Shown here piece by piece: positions 19,716 to 31,891 of a stretch of DNA of 64,000 bases. The translations under genes and the position numbers were made by a program. The DNA is taken from positions 38,102,172 through 38,166,171 of the forward strand of contig JAULJL010000004.1 of NCBI GenBank assembly GCA_030761205.1, in the 5' to 3' direction. Below the pieces are notes generated by a model. It searched no databases. It was given only the letters and a program-made list of their open reading frames with translations, and had not been told where the DNA came from. This DNA is from Fremontodendron californicum (Eukaryota > Streptophyta > Magnoliopsida > Malvales > Malvaceae). Each line of letters opens with the position of its first letter. Position 1 is the stretch's first letter.

Positions 19716-22700
19716 TTTGATATAATTTTGATAACCTTTAATACTATTTTAGTAACCTTTGATATAATATTGGTAACCTTTAATACTATTTTAGTAACCT
19801 TTGATATAATATTGGTAACCTTTAATATAATTTTGGTAACCTTTGATGTAAGTTTAGTAATCTTTGATATAATTTTGATAACCTTTTATATAATTTTGTT
19901 AAGCTTTGATATAGTTTTTTTTATAACTTTTGATATGATTTTTTTAACTTTTGATAAAATTTTAGTTTTTCTTCAAATATTATTTGCTTGACGAGAATCG
20001 AAACGTGAAAATATAATATAAAATAATAATTAAAATCAAATTGATAGAATAATAGGACACTTTGATCATAAAATTATGTTAAATTACAATAATATATATT
20101 ATCATATGAGATTAGACATAAATGGTTTTGACATAAATATATAATAAGTAACAATAAATACATAACCTTTTATATAATATAATATATATATAATATATGA
20201 TTTTGATAACCTTTGATATGATTTGATAATCTTTAATATAATTTTAATAACTCTTGATATAATTTTGATAACCTTTAATATAAATAACCTTTGATGTAAT
20301 TTTAGTAACTTTTGATGTAATTTTTATAACTTTGGATATAATTTTGGTAACACTTGATATAATTTTGGTAACCTTTGATATAGTTTTGATAAGTTTTGAT
20401 ATAATTTTTGATAACTTTTGATATGATTTTGTAAACCTTTGATAAAAATTTTGGTTTTGATAATCTTTGATATCATTTTAATAGCATTTGATATAATTTT
20501 GAAAGCATATAATATAGTTTTGATAATTCTTTATATAATTTTGATAACCTTTGATATAATTTTGACAACCTTGGATATAGTTTTTTTAACCTTTGATATG
20601 ATTTTGATAACTTTTCATTTTCATATAAATTTGGTAATCTTGGATATAATTTTGGTAACCTTTGAAATAATTTTGATAACTTTCGATATGATTTTGATAA
20701 CTTTTGATATTATTTTGATAGCCGTTGATATGATTTTGATAATTTTTTATATAATTTTGGTAACCTTTGATACAATTTTATTAACCTTTTATATACTTTT
20801 GGTAACCTTTAATATAATTTTGACAACCTTTTATATGATTTTGTTAACTTTTGATATAATTTCGGTTTTGATAATATTTGATATCATTTTGGTAACTTTT
20901 GATATAATTTTGATAACCCTTGATATAATTTTGATAATCTTTGATAATCTTTAATATGATTTTGGTAACTTTTTAATAACCTTTGATATAATTTTGATAC
21001 CCTTTAATATAATTTTGATAACATTTGTAATAGAATTTTGTTAACCTTTGATATGATTTTGATAACCTTTCATTTTCATATAATTTTGATAACATTGGAT
21101 ATAATTTTGGTAACCTTTGAAATAATTTTGATAACTTCGATATGATTTTGAAAACTTTTGATATTATTTTAATAGCCGTTGATATGATTTTGATAATCTT
21201 TGATGTAATTTTGGTAACCTTTGATACAATTTTTTAACCTTTTATATACTTTTGGTAACCTTTAATATAATTTTAACAACCTTTAATATAATTTTGATAA
21301 CATTTTATATGATTTTGTTAACTTTTGGTATAATTTTGGTTTTGATAATATTTGATACCATTTTGGTAACGTTTGATATAATTTTGATAATCCTTGATAT
21401 AATTTTGGTAATCTTTGATAATTTTTAATATGATTTTGGTAACTTTTAATAATTTTTTATATAATTTTGATACCTTTTAATATAATTTTGATAACATTTG
21501 TAATAGATTTGGTAACCTTTGATATAGTTTTGATAATCTTTGATAAATTTGGATAACCTTTGTGATTCTTTTGGTGATTTTAGATATAATTTTGGTAACA
21601 TTTGAAATAATTTTGGTAACCTTCGATATACTTTTGATAACCTTCTATGATTTAGATAGTCTTTAATATGATTGTCATTTTGATAACCTTTGATATAATT
21701 TTAATAACCTTTATACAATTTTGATAACCTTTGATATGATTTTGATAGCCTTAAATGTAATTTTGATAGCCTTTGATGTAATTTTGATAACCTTTGACAT
21801 AATTTTTGTTAACATTTAATATGATTTTGTCATTTTGGTAACCTTTGATATGATGTTGATAACTTTTGATGTACTTTTGGTAGCTTTTGATATAATTTTG
21901 ATAACGTTTGATATAATTTTGGTAATCTTTAATATAATTTTGATAATATTTAATATGATTTTGATAACCTTTAAAATAATTTTGGTAACTTTCGATAAAA
22001 TTTTAGTAACCTTCTATATGATTTTGATTGTTTTTAATATGATTTTGTCATTTTGATAACCTTTTATACAATTTTGATAACCTTGGATATACTTTTGGTA
22101 ACCTTTGAAATAATTTTATTAACATTTGATATAATTTTTTTAACCTTCGATATGATTTTTTTAACCTTTGATATGATTTTGGTAGCTTTGGATGTAATTT
22201 TGATAACCTTTGATGTAATTTTGTTAACTTTTAATATGATTTTGATAAAGATTTTGATAGTCTTTAATATAATTTTGTCATTTTGATAATTTTTAATGTA
22301 ATTTTGGTGGCATTTGATACAATTTTGATCTTTTATATGATTTTGCTAACTTTTGGTATAATTTTGATTTTGATAATCTTTGATATAATTTTGATAATAT
22401 TTTGATAACCTGTTATATATAATTTAGTAACGTTTGATATGATTTTAGTAACATTTGATATAATCTAATTTTGATATCCTTTAGTATAATTTTGATAAGT
22501 TTTGATATAATTTTGATAATCTTTGTAGTAGTACCTTTGATATTTGATAATCTTTAATATAATTTTGGTAACTTTTGTAATTATTTTGATAATCTTGGAT
22601 ATAATTTTGGTAACTTTTGAAATAATTTTGTTAACATTCGATATTATTTTGATAGCATTTAATATGATTTTGTCATTATGATAACCTTTGATATAATTTT

Positions 22701-23545
22701 CATAAGCTTTATACAATTTTGATAATCTTTTATATAATTTTGGTATTTTTGATATAGTTTTGATAACATTTGTAATAGTTTTGATAACCTTAGATATAAT
22801 TGTGGTAACATTTTGGTATCTTAGATATAATTTTGGTAACCTTTGATATAATTTCAATAACTTTTTTTTTATAATTTTGATAACTTTTGATATAATTGTG
22901 ATAATCTTTGATATAGTTTTCGTAACCTTTGATATAATTTTGAAAACTTTTGATAACCTTTGTAATAATTTTGAAAACATTTCTAATAGTTTTGGTAATA
23001 TTTGATATAATTTTGATAACATTTGTAATAATTTTGACAATTGTTGATATAGGTTTGGTAACATTTGATATAATTTTAGTAACATTTGATATAATTTTGA
23101 TAACTTTGATATAGTTTTGATAACCTTTGATATAATTTTGATAACCTTTAATATAAGTTTGGTAACATTCAATATAATTTTGATAACTTTTGATATAATT
23201 TTGACAGCTTTTAATATAATTTTGGTAACATTTGATATAATTTTGGTAATCTTTGATATAATTTGGTAACATTTTATATAATTTTGTTCAACCTTTTATA
23301 TGATTTTGGTAATTTTTTTTATAATTTTTGATATAATTTTGGTAACCCTTAATATAATTTTGGTACTCTTGAATATAAATTTGGTAACTTTTGATATAAT
23401 TTTGATTACTTTTGAGATAATTTTGGTAATGTTTGATATAATTTTTATAATAATTTTAATAACATTTTAAATAATTTTGTTAACTTTTAATACAATTTTG
23501 ATAACATTTGTAATAACTTTGATATCATTTGATTTAATTTTATAC
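19716..23545. repeat. Degenerate 21-bp satellite array (about 3.8 kb)
   Basis: The plus strand consists of diverged copies of a unit close to TTTGATATAATTTTGATAAC plus C (21 bp). Block 1 is about 19716-19985 and block 2 about 20195-23545, with roughly 200 bp of non-repeat AT-rich DNA between them. Common variants replace GATAACC by GGTAACC, AGTAACC or TTAACC. Since 21 bp is seven codons, long spurious ORFs of repeated ILVTFDI or KLYQ type appear on both strands. Segments around 20616-21070 and 21071-21530 are similar over their length, which indicates a higher-order unit of about 455-475 bp. No coding function is supported. Such AT-rich DNA could act as a matrix-attachment region, which is speculative. 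Confidence 0.9.
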
Positions 23546-24386
23546 AAAAAAAAATTTTAATATATAGGTTTACCAAAAAAAAAATATTTTATAATGAATT
23601 ATATATTAAAATAAATAATATTGATTTATTATAAAGCATGTGTAGCATAAACTAATAGTTTATTAAAAAAAGCTATTTGTTTTGAAACGTTTTTGAGGGG
23701 CAAAGAGGTGAAAGGTTCTTGCAGATAGGGTTTTGTTTTGTCATGTATACTGGTGTTGAGTAGTAGCATTCCAAACCTCCTTTTAACTTTGTCTTTGTTT
23801 GGGTGAAATGAAGTCACGTGAATGCCTCTCATCTCCAGTCGCTTCCCATTTATGGTTTTCTTGCCTTAGTCTAATTTACTTGTCTAACACAGCTACAATT
23901 CTCTGATCTTAATTTATTTTTTTTATTTTTCTGATCTCTTCTCAACATCTTCAGCTTTTTCTTTCAGTATCCGAATAAGTTGCTTCTTCTCATCCTGAAG
24001 AATCAAAACCTTATGATCACAAGGCAAGAACTTTTTTACTAAGTTAATTTCTTTTGGCACATAATATATTTTTAATATTTATATCCAAAGTAAATTCATG
24101 TTCCTGAATATTTATTTTATAATTTTCCTTTTGATGTCCTGATGTTTTTATTTTTGTGACCCTAGGTTGAGAAATCCATCAAATGTTAGTCAATAATTCT
24201 TAGTTTTCAAGTTAGTTTCTTTAACATTAGGTCAAGATCATAAGCTAATAACTACATCTTTTGATCTCTCTTGATCGGTTAGTTTCCCACTTCTTCCATC
24301 AAAAAATACATAGAAGTCCTAGCTATATGAATCTAAATGTTTAATCATCTTAATTTGATTATGATTATAAATAGATCAATAAGTAC
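23546..24386. other. Intergenic region upstream of the GATA pseudogene
   Basis: AT-rich DNA with a short open frame at 23629-23832 that I do not recognise. The 3' part may be the old promoter of the GATA gene; no clear TATA-plus-start arrangement is supported. Confidence 0.4.
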
Positions 24387-25206
24387 ATGAATCATAATGG
24401 TAGATCAAGCGATCAACAAGCAAGTTCATCATCTTCACTCCAATCTGCTGCAGTGGATATGGATATTCATAGCGCAACCAATTGCCATAATTTATGCTTT
24501 AGTAGAAAAGAGTATAGGAATTATGAAAGTGCAAGTGATAATAATGGATCATCGGTAAAATGATGTCTTCAAAGATAAAATTAATGAAAAAAATGATGAA
24601 GTCCAATTGCAATCTTCGATCAACAGAAAATAAACCAGTGAATAAGTTTCAATATCCGATTCATAATAGTGATGGAACCAATAACACTTCGACTGCAACA
24701 CGACCACAACACCTCTTTGGAGAAGTGGCCCTCGAGGTCCCAAAGTAAGTTTATTTTTCTTAATTAGTTGCTTTACCTTATAATCTATATTTATAAATGA
24801 AGTTTACTGATTCTGAAAGGTGAAACTTGGGCAGTCTCTTTGCAATGCTTGTGGGATTCGGCAAAGGAAGGCAAGACGAGCCCTGGAAGCGGCTGCGGCG
24901 CCGGCGGCCGCCGCAAATGGTGCAGCTGTTGCAACAGATGCAACATCTATGAAGATTAAGGTACACAAAAACAAGGAAAAGAATAAATCACGTACGATCC
25001 ATGTTGCACAATACAAGAAACAGTTCAAGCCTTCAGACTATAATTATTCTCCTCATCATCAGAGCCAAAAGAAGCTTTGCTTTAAGGAGTTTGCTTTAAG
25101 TTTGAGCAAGAATTCAGCTTTGCAGCGCCAGCGTGTGTTTCCTCAGGATGTGGAAGATGCTGCAATCCTCCTAATGGAGCTATCTTGTGGCCTTGTTCAC
25201 CGTTGA
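24387..25206 (+). pseudogene. B-class GATA factor with LLM domain (GNC/CGA1-like), frameshifted
   Basis: An ATG at 24387 opens 58 codons ending NNGSSVK then TGA. A one-base loss there shifts the family's KWMSSK motif into the next frame, which continues MSSKIKLMKKMMKS. A second lesion of roughly 10 bp before 24690 removes the residues around the first zinc-ligand Cys. A third frame then reads DCNTTTTPLWRSGPRGPK to the GTAAGT donor (exon end near 24745). After a phase-0 intron, exon 2 (24835-25206) is fully open. It gives SLCNACGIRQRKARRA, a basic region and the C-terminal LLM motif AAILLMELSCGLV. Intact members regulate chlorophyll and cytokinin responses in the nucleus. Two frameshifts and loss of a zinc ligand make this a pseudogene unless the sequence has errors. 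Confidence 0.85.
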
Positions 25207-25925
25207 ATTTTTTTTTTTCACCCAATAAATTTTGTTGCTTTTATGAAGGAATTAGTACTTTTTATTTTTATTTTGTGATCTTACCAAGGGAGAGAAATTA
25301 AAGAGTGATCCTATATATATGTAGCCAAACCAAAAAAAAAAAAAAACTTTTTTTGCTTATCTAGAAATAGATATCTTAATTTGTGTATGAATATTATGTT
25401 TTGTATTTTTTGTGTTAATTATGTAAATATAAATACAATATAAATTATTAAATATGTTAAAATCTTAAACACGAATATAATATGTGTATTAAAATATCAT
25501 GCTAATTATATTTAAATATTTGGTGTAGTGTTTATTAAACGTGTCATGTGCATTTCATGTTTTCTTATATCTAAAAATAATGAAACAATAACATTCTAAA
25601 AATTGTATTTATATCTGTCATAATTGGAAATTGATTTCAAGTTTATTTATTTATTTTAGACAAAACAATGTAAAGCAAGAAAACCTTTTTATTAGATCTT
25701 AATTTGTATAACCTTCAAAAAACCAATTAATTAATGGCTTGAGTAATTGTACATATATATTAATTGTAAGATGAATTATTAAAATCAATTACTACTACCA
25801 ATTATTAAGTCCTCCTCTATATGGAGTACTACTACTAAATTTGGATGGAAAAAATTATGAAATGATAGGTCACGGGTGGCCACAAAAAAGCTCCTCATAC
25901 AAACGCTTGATCAATTAAAGATTTG

Positions 25926-25976
<51 letters not shown>

Positions 25977-26173
25977 CTCAAACGTGTGTATATATAATAT
26001 ATTATTATTATGGTAAAATGAAAACCATACAAGTAGAAACCAATCATATGTCAAAAATGGCTACATTAATTCATTTTCCGACGACCTTCCTGTTTAATTC
26101 AAAGATACTCTAAGTATGAGTATTTAATTATTCCCAGGAGGTCCCTTTTGACCTGAGTTTTTAGTCCTTACTA
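25207..26173. other. Intergenic region with an (AT)n microsatellite
   Basis: The 3' flank of the GATA pseudogene is followed by AT-rich DNA. A clean (AT)n run of about 46 bp lies at 25928-25973. No gene is seen. Confidence 0.5.
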
Positions 26174-28155
26174 TCTATAACATTATATAAAATTGACTAC
26201 ATAAAAGCACCCGTCGTTGACATATGTCAATTTTTTTTTAGTTAGAAAGAAAGAAAAAGAAAAAAAAAAAAAAAGAAAGGGAAAGAAAGGAAAAAGAAAA
26301 GAGAAAAAAAAAATTGTGTGTTCGTATTCGTGTTATTTTTTTGTGTGTTTAAAGTATTATAAATATAAATTTTAAAATAATTCGTTTTATATATATTTTG
26401 ATATGTTCGTGTATTCGAGTAGTGTACATGTTATTTTTCGTGTTGTGTTTTAATTATTTTTCCTATATTGTGTTCATATCGTGTCTCAATTCATTTTATA
26501 TTTTGCATAGTTTGTCATTGTGATTCAATTTAGAGAAAAATTTGTGTGTTCATGTCGTATTCGTGTTGTGTCCCAATTCATGATATATTTTACATAATTT
26601 GTCATAATGGTTCAATTTAGAAAAAAAAAATTGTATGTATGTGACGTGTTCTGTTATTTTTTTTTGTATTCAAAGTATTATAAATTTATATAAATTTTTA
26701 CACATTAATAATTCGTTTTATATAGATTTTGACACATTCATGTATTTGTGTCGTGTTCACGTTATTTTAGTGTCGTGTTTTAATTATTTTTTCATGTTGT
26801 ATTTGTGTCGTGTCTCAATTTATTTCATATTTTGTTCGTGTTATTTTTGTGTGTGTTTAAAGTATTATAAATTTATATGTTAATAATTCGTTTTATTTAT
26901 ATTTTAACACGTTCGTGTATTCGTGTCGTGTTCATTTTATTTTTCGTGTTATGTTTTAATTATTTTTCCTATGTTGTGTTCGTGTTTTCATATTTTGCAT
27001 AGTTTGTCATTTTGATTCAATTTAGAAAAAAACTCTGTATTTTCGTGTCGTGTCTCAATTCATGACATATTTTGCATAATTTGTCATAGTGATTCAATTT
27101 AAAGAAAAAATTGTTTGTTCGTAACATGTTCGTGTTTGTGTTTTTTTTTTTTTTGTGTTTTCAAAGTATTATAAATTTATATAAATTTTTATGCATTAAT
27201 AATTCATTTTATATAGATTTTGACATGTTCCTGTATTCGTATCGTGTTCATATTATTTTTCGTGTTGTGTTTTAATTATTTTTCATATGTTGTGTTTGTG
27301 TCATGTCTCAACTCATTTCATATTTTGCATAGTTTGTCATTGTTATTCAATTTAGAAAAAATTTTGTGTGTTCGTATCATGTCTCAATTTATGACATATT
27401 TAGCATAATTTTTTACAGTAATTCAATTTAGAGAAAAAATTATGTGTTCGCAACGTGTTCATGTTGTTTTTTGGCATTTCAAAGTATTATAAATTTTAAA
27501 ATTTATATAAAATTTTACGCGTTAATAATTTGTTTTATATACACTTTGACAAGTTCGCTTATTCGTTCGTGTTCATGTTATTTTTCATGTTGTGTTTTAA
27601 TTATTTTTTTTTATGTTGTATTCGTGTTGTATCTCAACTCATTTCATATTTTGCGTAGTTTGTCATTGTGATTCAATTTAGAGAAAATTTTGTGTGTTTG
27701 TGTCATGTCTCAGTTAATGATATATTTTGCATAATTTATCATAGTAATTTAATTTAGAGAAAAACTGGTGTGCTCGTGACGTGTCATTTTTTTGTGTTTT
27801 CAAAGTATTATAAATTTATATAAATTTTTACGTGTTAAAAATTCGTTTTATATAAATTTTGACACGTTCATGTATTCACGTCGTGTTCATGTTATTTTCG
27901 TGTCGTGTTTTAATTATTTTTTCATGTTGTGTTGTATCATGTCTCAATTCATCTCATATTTTGTATAGTTTGTCATAATGATTCAATTTTAACTCTAAAT
28001 TCATTTATTTAAGATATTATAAAACATAAATTTTATTTAAATAAATGATAGTTATTTAATAAGATTCAATTTAAATTTATTTGTGATTGTTAACTTAATT
28101 AAAATTTATAAATATTAAAAAAAATCCCCTCAGTGAAGCGGGGTAAGAATTCTAG
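26174..28155 (+). mobile_element. Probable non-autonomous Helitron containing a ~315-bp tandem array
   Basis: The 3' end is a typical plant Helitron tail: a GC hairpin CCCCTCAGTGAAGCGGGG (28126-28143), then TAAGAATTCTAG, followed by T. A plausible 5' end TCTATAACATTATATAAAA preceded by A lies at 26174; it resembles the starts at 38489 and 39622 in this window. No Rep/helicase ORF is present. The 3' end is well supported; the 5' end is tentative. Confidence 0.6.
26320..28000 (+). repeat. Tandem array of ~315-bp units with CGTGTCGTGTT motifs
   Basis: The anchor sequence AAAGTATTATAAAT recurs at about 26352, 26670, 26858, 27168, 27480 and 27807. Spacings are about 318, 188, 310, 312 and 327 bp, so one unit is truncated. 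Each unit has TTTTGACACGTTCGTGTATT, CGTGTTGTGTTTTAATTATT, CATAGTTTGTCAT and GATTCAATTTAGA blocks. Short ORFs here are repeat artefacts. Confidence 0.8.
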
Positions 28156-28185
28156 TGTGCTTTAATGGAAAGTACACAGATTTGG

Positions 28186-28601
28186 GTAGGGATGGCAATA
28201 GATAGTGCGGATTCGGATATTTACAATTATTCGATCTTTTTTTTTGCATATTCGGATAAAATTCGAATTCGGAGCAAATGCGCATATGAAACCTTTGATA
28301 TCCATTATCCAAATTCGCTTATTTTTGCGAATTCGGATATCCGAATCTATTATCCGTTTATTTAAATTTAAATTAATTTTTATTTTTATTTGATTTTATA
28401 TTTTTATTTAATTGTTTTATTTATTAAATTCGGATATTTAGAGGATTCGGATATCCAACAAATAATGTTATTTAATTAGGATTCGGATAGTAATATTCGA
28501 ATTTAATGCAGATAATAAACGAATTCGAATTTTAAAGCAGATTCACGGATTCAGATTTAGATATTAAAAAAAATAGATATCCGACCCGCTGCTATCCTTA
28601 C
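28186..28601. mobile_element. MITE-like element with GTAGGGATGGCA ends
   Basis: 416 bp with ends GTAGGGATGGCAATAGATAG and GCTATCCTTAC (imperfect inverted repeats), flanked by ATTTGG on both sides (28180-28185 and 28602-28607). The interior is rich in GGATTCGGATATCC-type motifs. The superfamily is uncertain because the duplicated flank is 6 bp. Confidence 0.55.
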
Positions 28602-28607
28602 ATTTGG

Positions 28608-29329
28608 ATGTTAGGTAAAGGTAAAGATAATCTTCTGTTTCTGTGTTTTCTCCGGGCTCCAGCCAGAACTGAGAAGTGAGATTGTGAGAAGGCAATATAT
28701 ATACCTCTCAATCAATTTTCATTAGCAACTCCCTTTTCCTTTTGACATTCATTCTGTGTTAAGTAAGATCTCTCCAACTCATCTTCTCAAATTTACACGT
28801 TAACTGCCGCAGATTTGGGATATTTAATGAGCCATAAGGAGGGAAGGGCTTAAAGTTCCCCTTCTAAAACAAAGAAAGTTCAACCAAGGAAAATAATTAA
28901 AAGTGAAAATGTTTAAGATTTTTTCTACCATGTTTGACCAGCAAAACCCAACAATCCCCCATGGTTTCTACAATCCCCAAAACTAGAACAAAAAAAGAAA
29001 AGAAAACCATATTGTTTAAAAAAATCTGAAACCTTATTATTTGAGATAAAAATATGATGCACCAATTACTAAATTAAGTACTACAAACATGCATCCATTA
29101 ATTTTTTTTTTTTTTTTTTAAGAACTATATAAAAAATTAGAGTAATGCTTTTCAAAGGAGATACTCACTCAGTCACTAATAAAGTAGATATACAATTCCA
29201 AAATCTTTTCCCAATATGAGTAGATTCTTTATTTTTCTTTTATTTTTGGCAAACAGTATGCGTAGGTTCAATGTTCTAACTAAACATCTAGTTCCAACAA
29301 TGGCAACAAAAAAAAAAAAAAACCAGAAT
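28608..29329. other. Intergenic AT-rich region
   Basis: No gene is recognised. It contains a T run near 29101-29120 and an A run near 29310-29323. Confidence 0.4.
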
Positions 29330-30690
29330 AGGGTCCAATCTCGGATTTTTTATTCTAATATAGCTGATTTATTTTTTAATTCTCGAATTATCGATACTTT
29401 ATAATTAATTATCGAAATCCGCTTATTTTTTAATCCGTTGAAAAATCGTTATGACAATTCCCCTTCATCATTTAAAAAAAATTAAAATTATATAAAAAAA
29501 ATCATCATCGATCATGACGATTTCTCTTATATATTAAAAAAATACAATTTATATATCAAGAAATCGCCGCTAATCATGACGATTTCACTAACATATTTTC
29601 CCAACAAAAGCTGATCAGCTGTTTTTACCAATTCTCTAAAACTCTGTTTTAATCTTTGTTTAACTCATGAAAATTTCTCCTAGCATTTTAACGGGTTGTT
29701 TCAATATGCCTTGTAACGTGGCAACGGGCAAGCCATATATATATATATATATAATTTTGATAAAAAAAATTATGTATTCATATCGTATTATTGTTATTTT
29801 TTCATATCATAATCGTATTCAATTCAATGCATTATATATTTATACAAATTTTGACAAGTTAATAATTCATTTTATGTAAATTTTGACATGTTCGTGTCAT
29901 ATTTATTTTATTTTTCGTATTGTGTTTTAATTCTTTTCTTATGTTGTGTTTGTGTCGTATAATCATGTTGTATTCGAAATTGTCAGGTCTGATTGATACT
30001 ATTCAAATAACTCTTAATTTGTGTCACGTGTCGTCGTGTTCGTGTTACTTTTTCGTGTCATAATCGTATTCAAAGTATTATATATTTATATAAATTTTTA
30101 CACGTTAATAATTCGTTTTATGTAGATTTTGACAGGTTCATTTATTCGTGTCGTGTTCATGTTATTATTTTTATCGTGTTTTAATTATTTTTCTTATGTT
30201 ATATTCGTGTTGTATAATCATGCTATATCCGAAATTATCAAATCTAATTGACATTTGACACTATTCAATAAAAGAAAATTGGCAATGTAATAAACTTTTA
30301 CATAGTCAGGTTACTACAATAGCTTTCAAGCCTCCTGAAAATGGTAGGAGAAAATTTCATGAGTTAAACAAAGATTAATACAGAGTTTTAGAGAATTGGT
30401 AAAAATAGTTGATCAGTTTTAAAACAGAGTTTTAGAGAATTGGTAAAATTAGTTGATCAGTTTTTTTTGGGAAAATATATTAAAAAATTATCATGATCGG
30501 TGACGATTTCTCTTGTATAAATTTTTTAAAAAAATTAATGTGAAAAATTGTCATCAATTATGATAATTCTCCAATAATTAAAAAAATAAACGAATTTTGA
30601 TAATTAAAATAAAAGTATCGATATTTTGAAGAAAAAAAAAAACCTATATTGAGACAAAAACCTCCAATCTCTAGGTGCTATCTAAACCCA
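29330..30690. repeat. Diverged inverted repeat (about 350-bp arms) around CGTGTCGTG repeats
   Basis: The left arm, about 29330-29690, pairs with the reverse complement of about 30340-30690. Both contain CTGATCAGCTG-like sequence, ACCAATTCTCTAAAACTCTG, AATCTTTGTTTAACTCATGA and ATCGATACTTT. The right arm has an extra tandem copy of the ACCAATTCTCTAAAACT block. The 650-bp centre holds two copies of a ~255-bp CGTGTTCGTGT/GTCGTATAATCATG repeat related to the arrays at 26320 and 39850. It is probably an old fold-back or MITE with a later insertion; no target duplication was identified. Confidence 0.6.
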
Positions 30691-31691
30691 GCGAACCAAA
30701 AAATTCCCACAAAAATAATTAGAAAAAAAACTTTAATCCACAGTAATCCTGTTTGTCAGTATTTGTATTTGTATTTTATACATGTGAGGTGGAGGCTGAG
30801 GGATAAGGTGGATTATGAGATTGTGTAACAGATTCTGCCAACACAGAATTTCCAAGTTTCATTCAAAAAATAGAGAAAAAATAAAAAGATCAAATTTTTA
30901 TTTCTGGGTTTTCTTTGAATAAAGAGGATGAAATGAATTGTGAATTGTGATCCATTGAATCTCAATCTATTTTCCTGCAATTACTTCCATTCATTTTCTT
31001 TTGGAGATTTGTGATGTTTTTTATTTGCAGAGTTTGATATATTATAGGGTTAACTTGAAAAACATCCCTTCTATTAAGAATAATTATTTAATAATTTAAT
31101 GGACAAAAATAATTTAAAAAAGAGAAATGAAAGTTAAGAAATTATTAAAAAAAAAAATTATAAAGATAAAATTATTCTTAATAAAATAAATTTAATCTCA
31201 TTCCTCTTTGTTTTCTTCTAACTTGCTTATCCTTTCTCAACAAAAAAAAAAACAGTAAAAAAAAAAAAAAAAGAACCTAGAATTGAATGCTAGATCCAAA
31301 GAATGAAGAAAAGCTTCCATTTTGAACCCAAAAAAAAAATTTACCATTTTCGGAGGTCTTCTTAAAAGAAGAAGAAATGAAAGTGAGATGGATATTTTTG
31401 TTTTTATAATTTTTTTTAACAATTTTATATTTCTGATTTTTTTTTTTTCAAATTATTTTATGTTGTTAGAGTTTTAAACAATAAATGTACTATTGACAGT
31501 ATGTTTTTCAAATAAACCCTATATTATATCTTCAAAATATCTGTCTTTTTCTCCTTAGATGTAGAGTCACCACCACCAACCACCAACACCACCATACTTT
31601 GAACTTTGAAGCCCACAAATTCTTTATTTTTCCCATAAAAATAAAAACTTTATAATTTTTTAGATATTCATTTATTATTTAAGAGCAACCA
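30691..31691. other. Region upstream of GLDP
   Basis: Intergenic AT-rich sequence ending in the GLDP promoter. No gene is seen. CACCACC-rich sequence lies at about 31569-31595. Confidence 0.4.
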
Positions 31692-31714
31692 TATATATAA
31701 AAACTATATATATA
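31692..31714 (+). promoter_or_regulatory. TATA box region of GLDP
   Basis: Two TATA candidates, TATATATAA at 31692-31700 and TATATATAC at 31706-31714, lie about 180-200 bp upstream of the ATG. This predicts a leader of about 150-170 nt that includes a pyrimidine-rich segment. Confidence 0.5.
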
Positions 31715-31891
31715 CACAAATTTTACTAACACAAATCCACCAACCCTCTTCTCCTCCCACTCACTCATGAAACAAAAAATAAAGCTTTAGCCTTTTTTCC
31801 ACAACAACCCAAGTTTCTTTCTTTTTTCTTCTTCTTCCTTGCATTTCCATTATTAAAGCTTTTAAAAAAGGAAAACAAACAAAACTCTTTC

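Noticed and set aside
19728..23272. ORFs of up to 235 codons with ILVTFDI or ISKVIKI-like heptads
   Set aside because: They come from the 21-bp satellite (seven codons per unit), have no complexity or family match, and occur on both strands.
24804..25028. Minus-strand ORFs over the GATA exon
   Set aside because: They are shadows of the Ala-rich plus-strand coding sequence.
26635..27671. Cys/Phe-rich ORFs (also 39897-40376)
   Set aside because: They are derived from the CGTGTCGTGTT tandem repeats and carry no recognisable domain.
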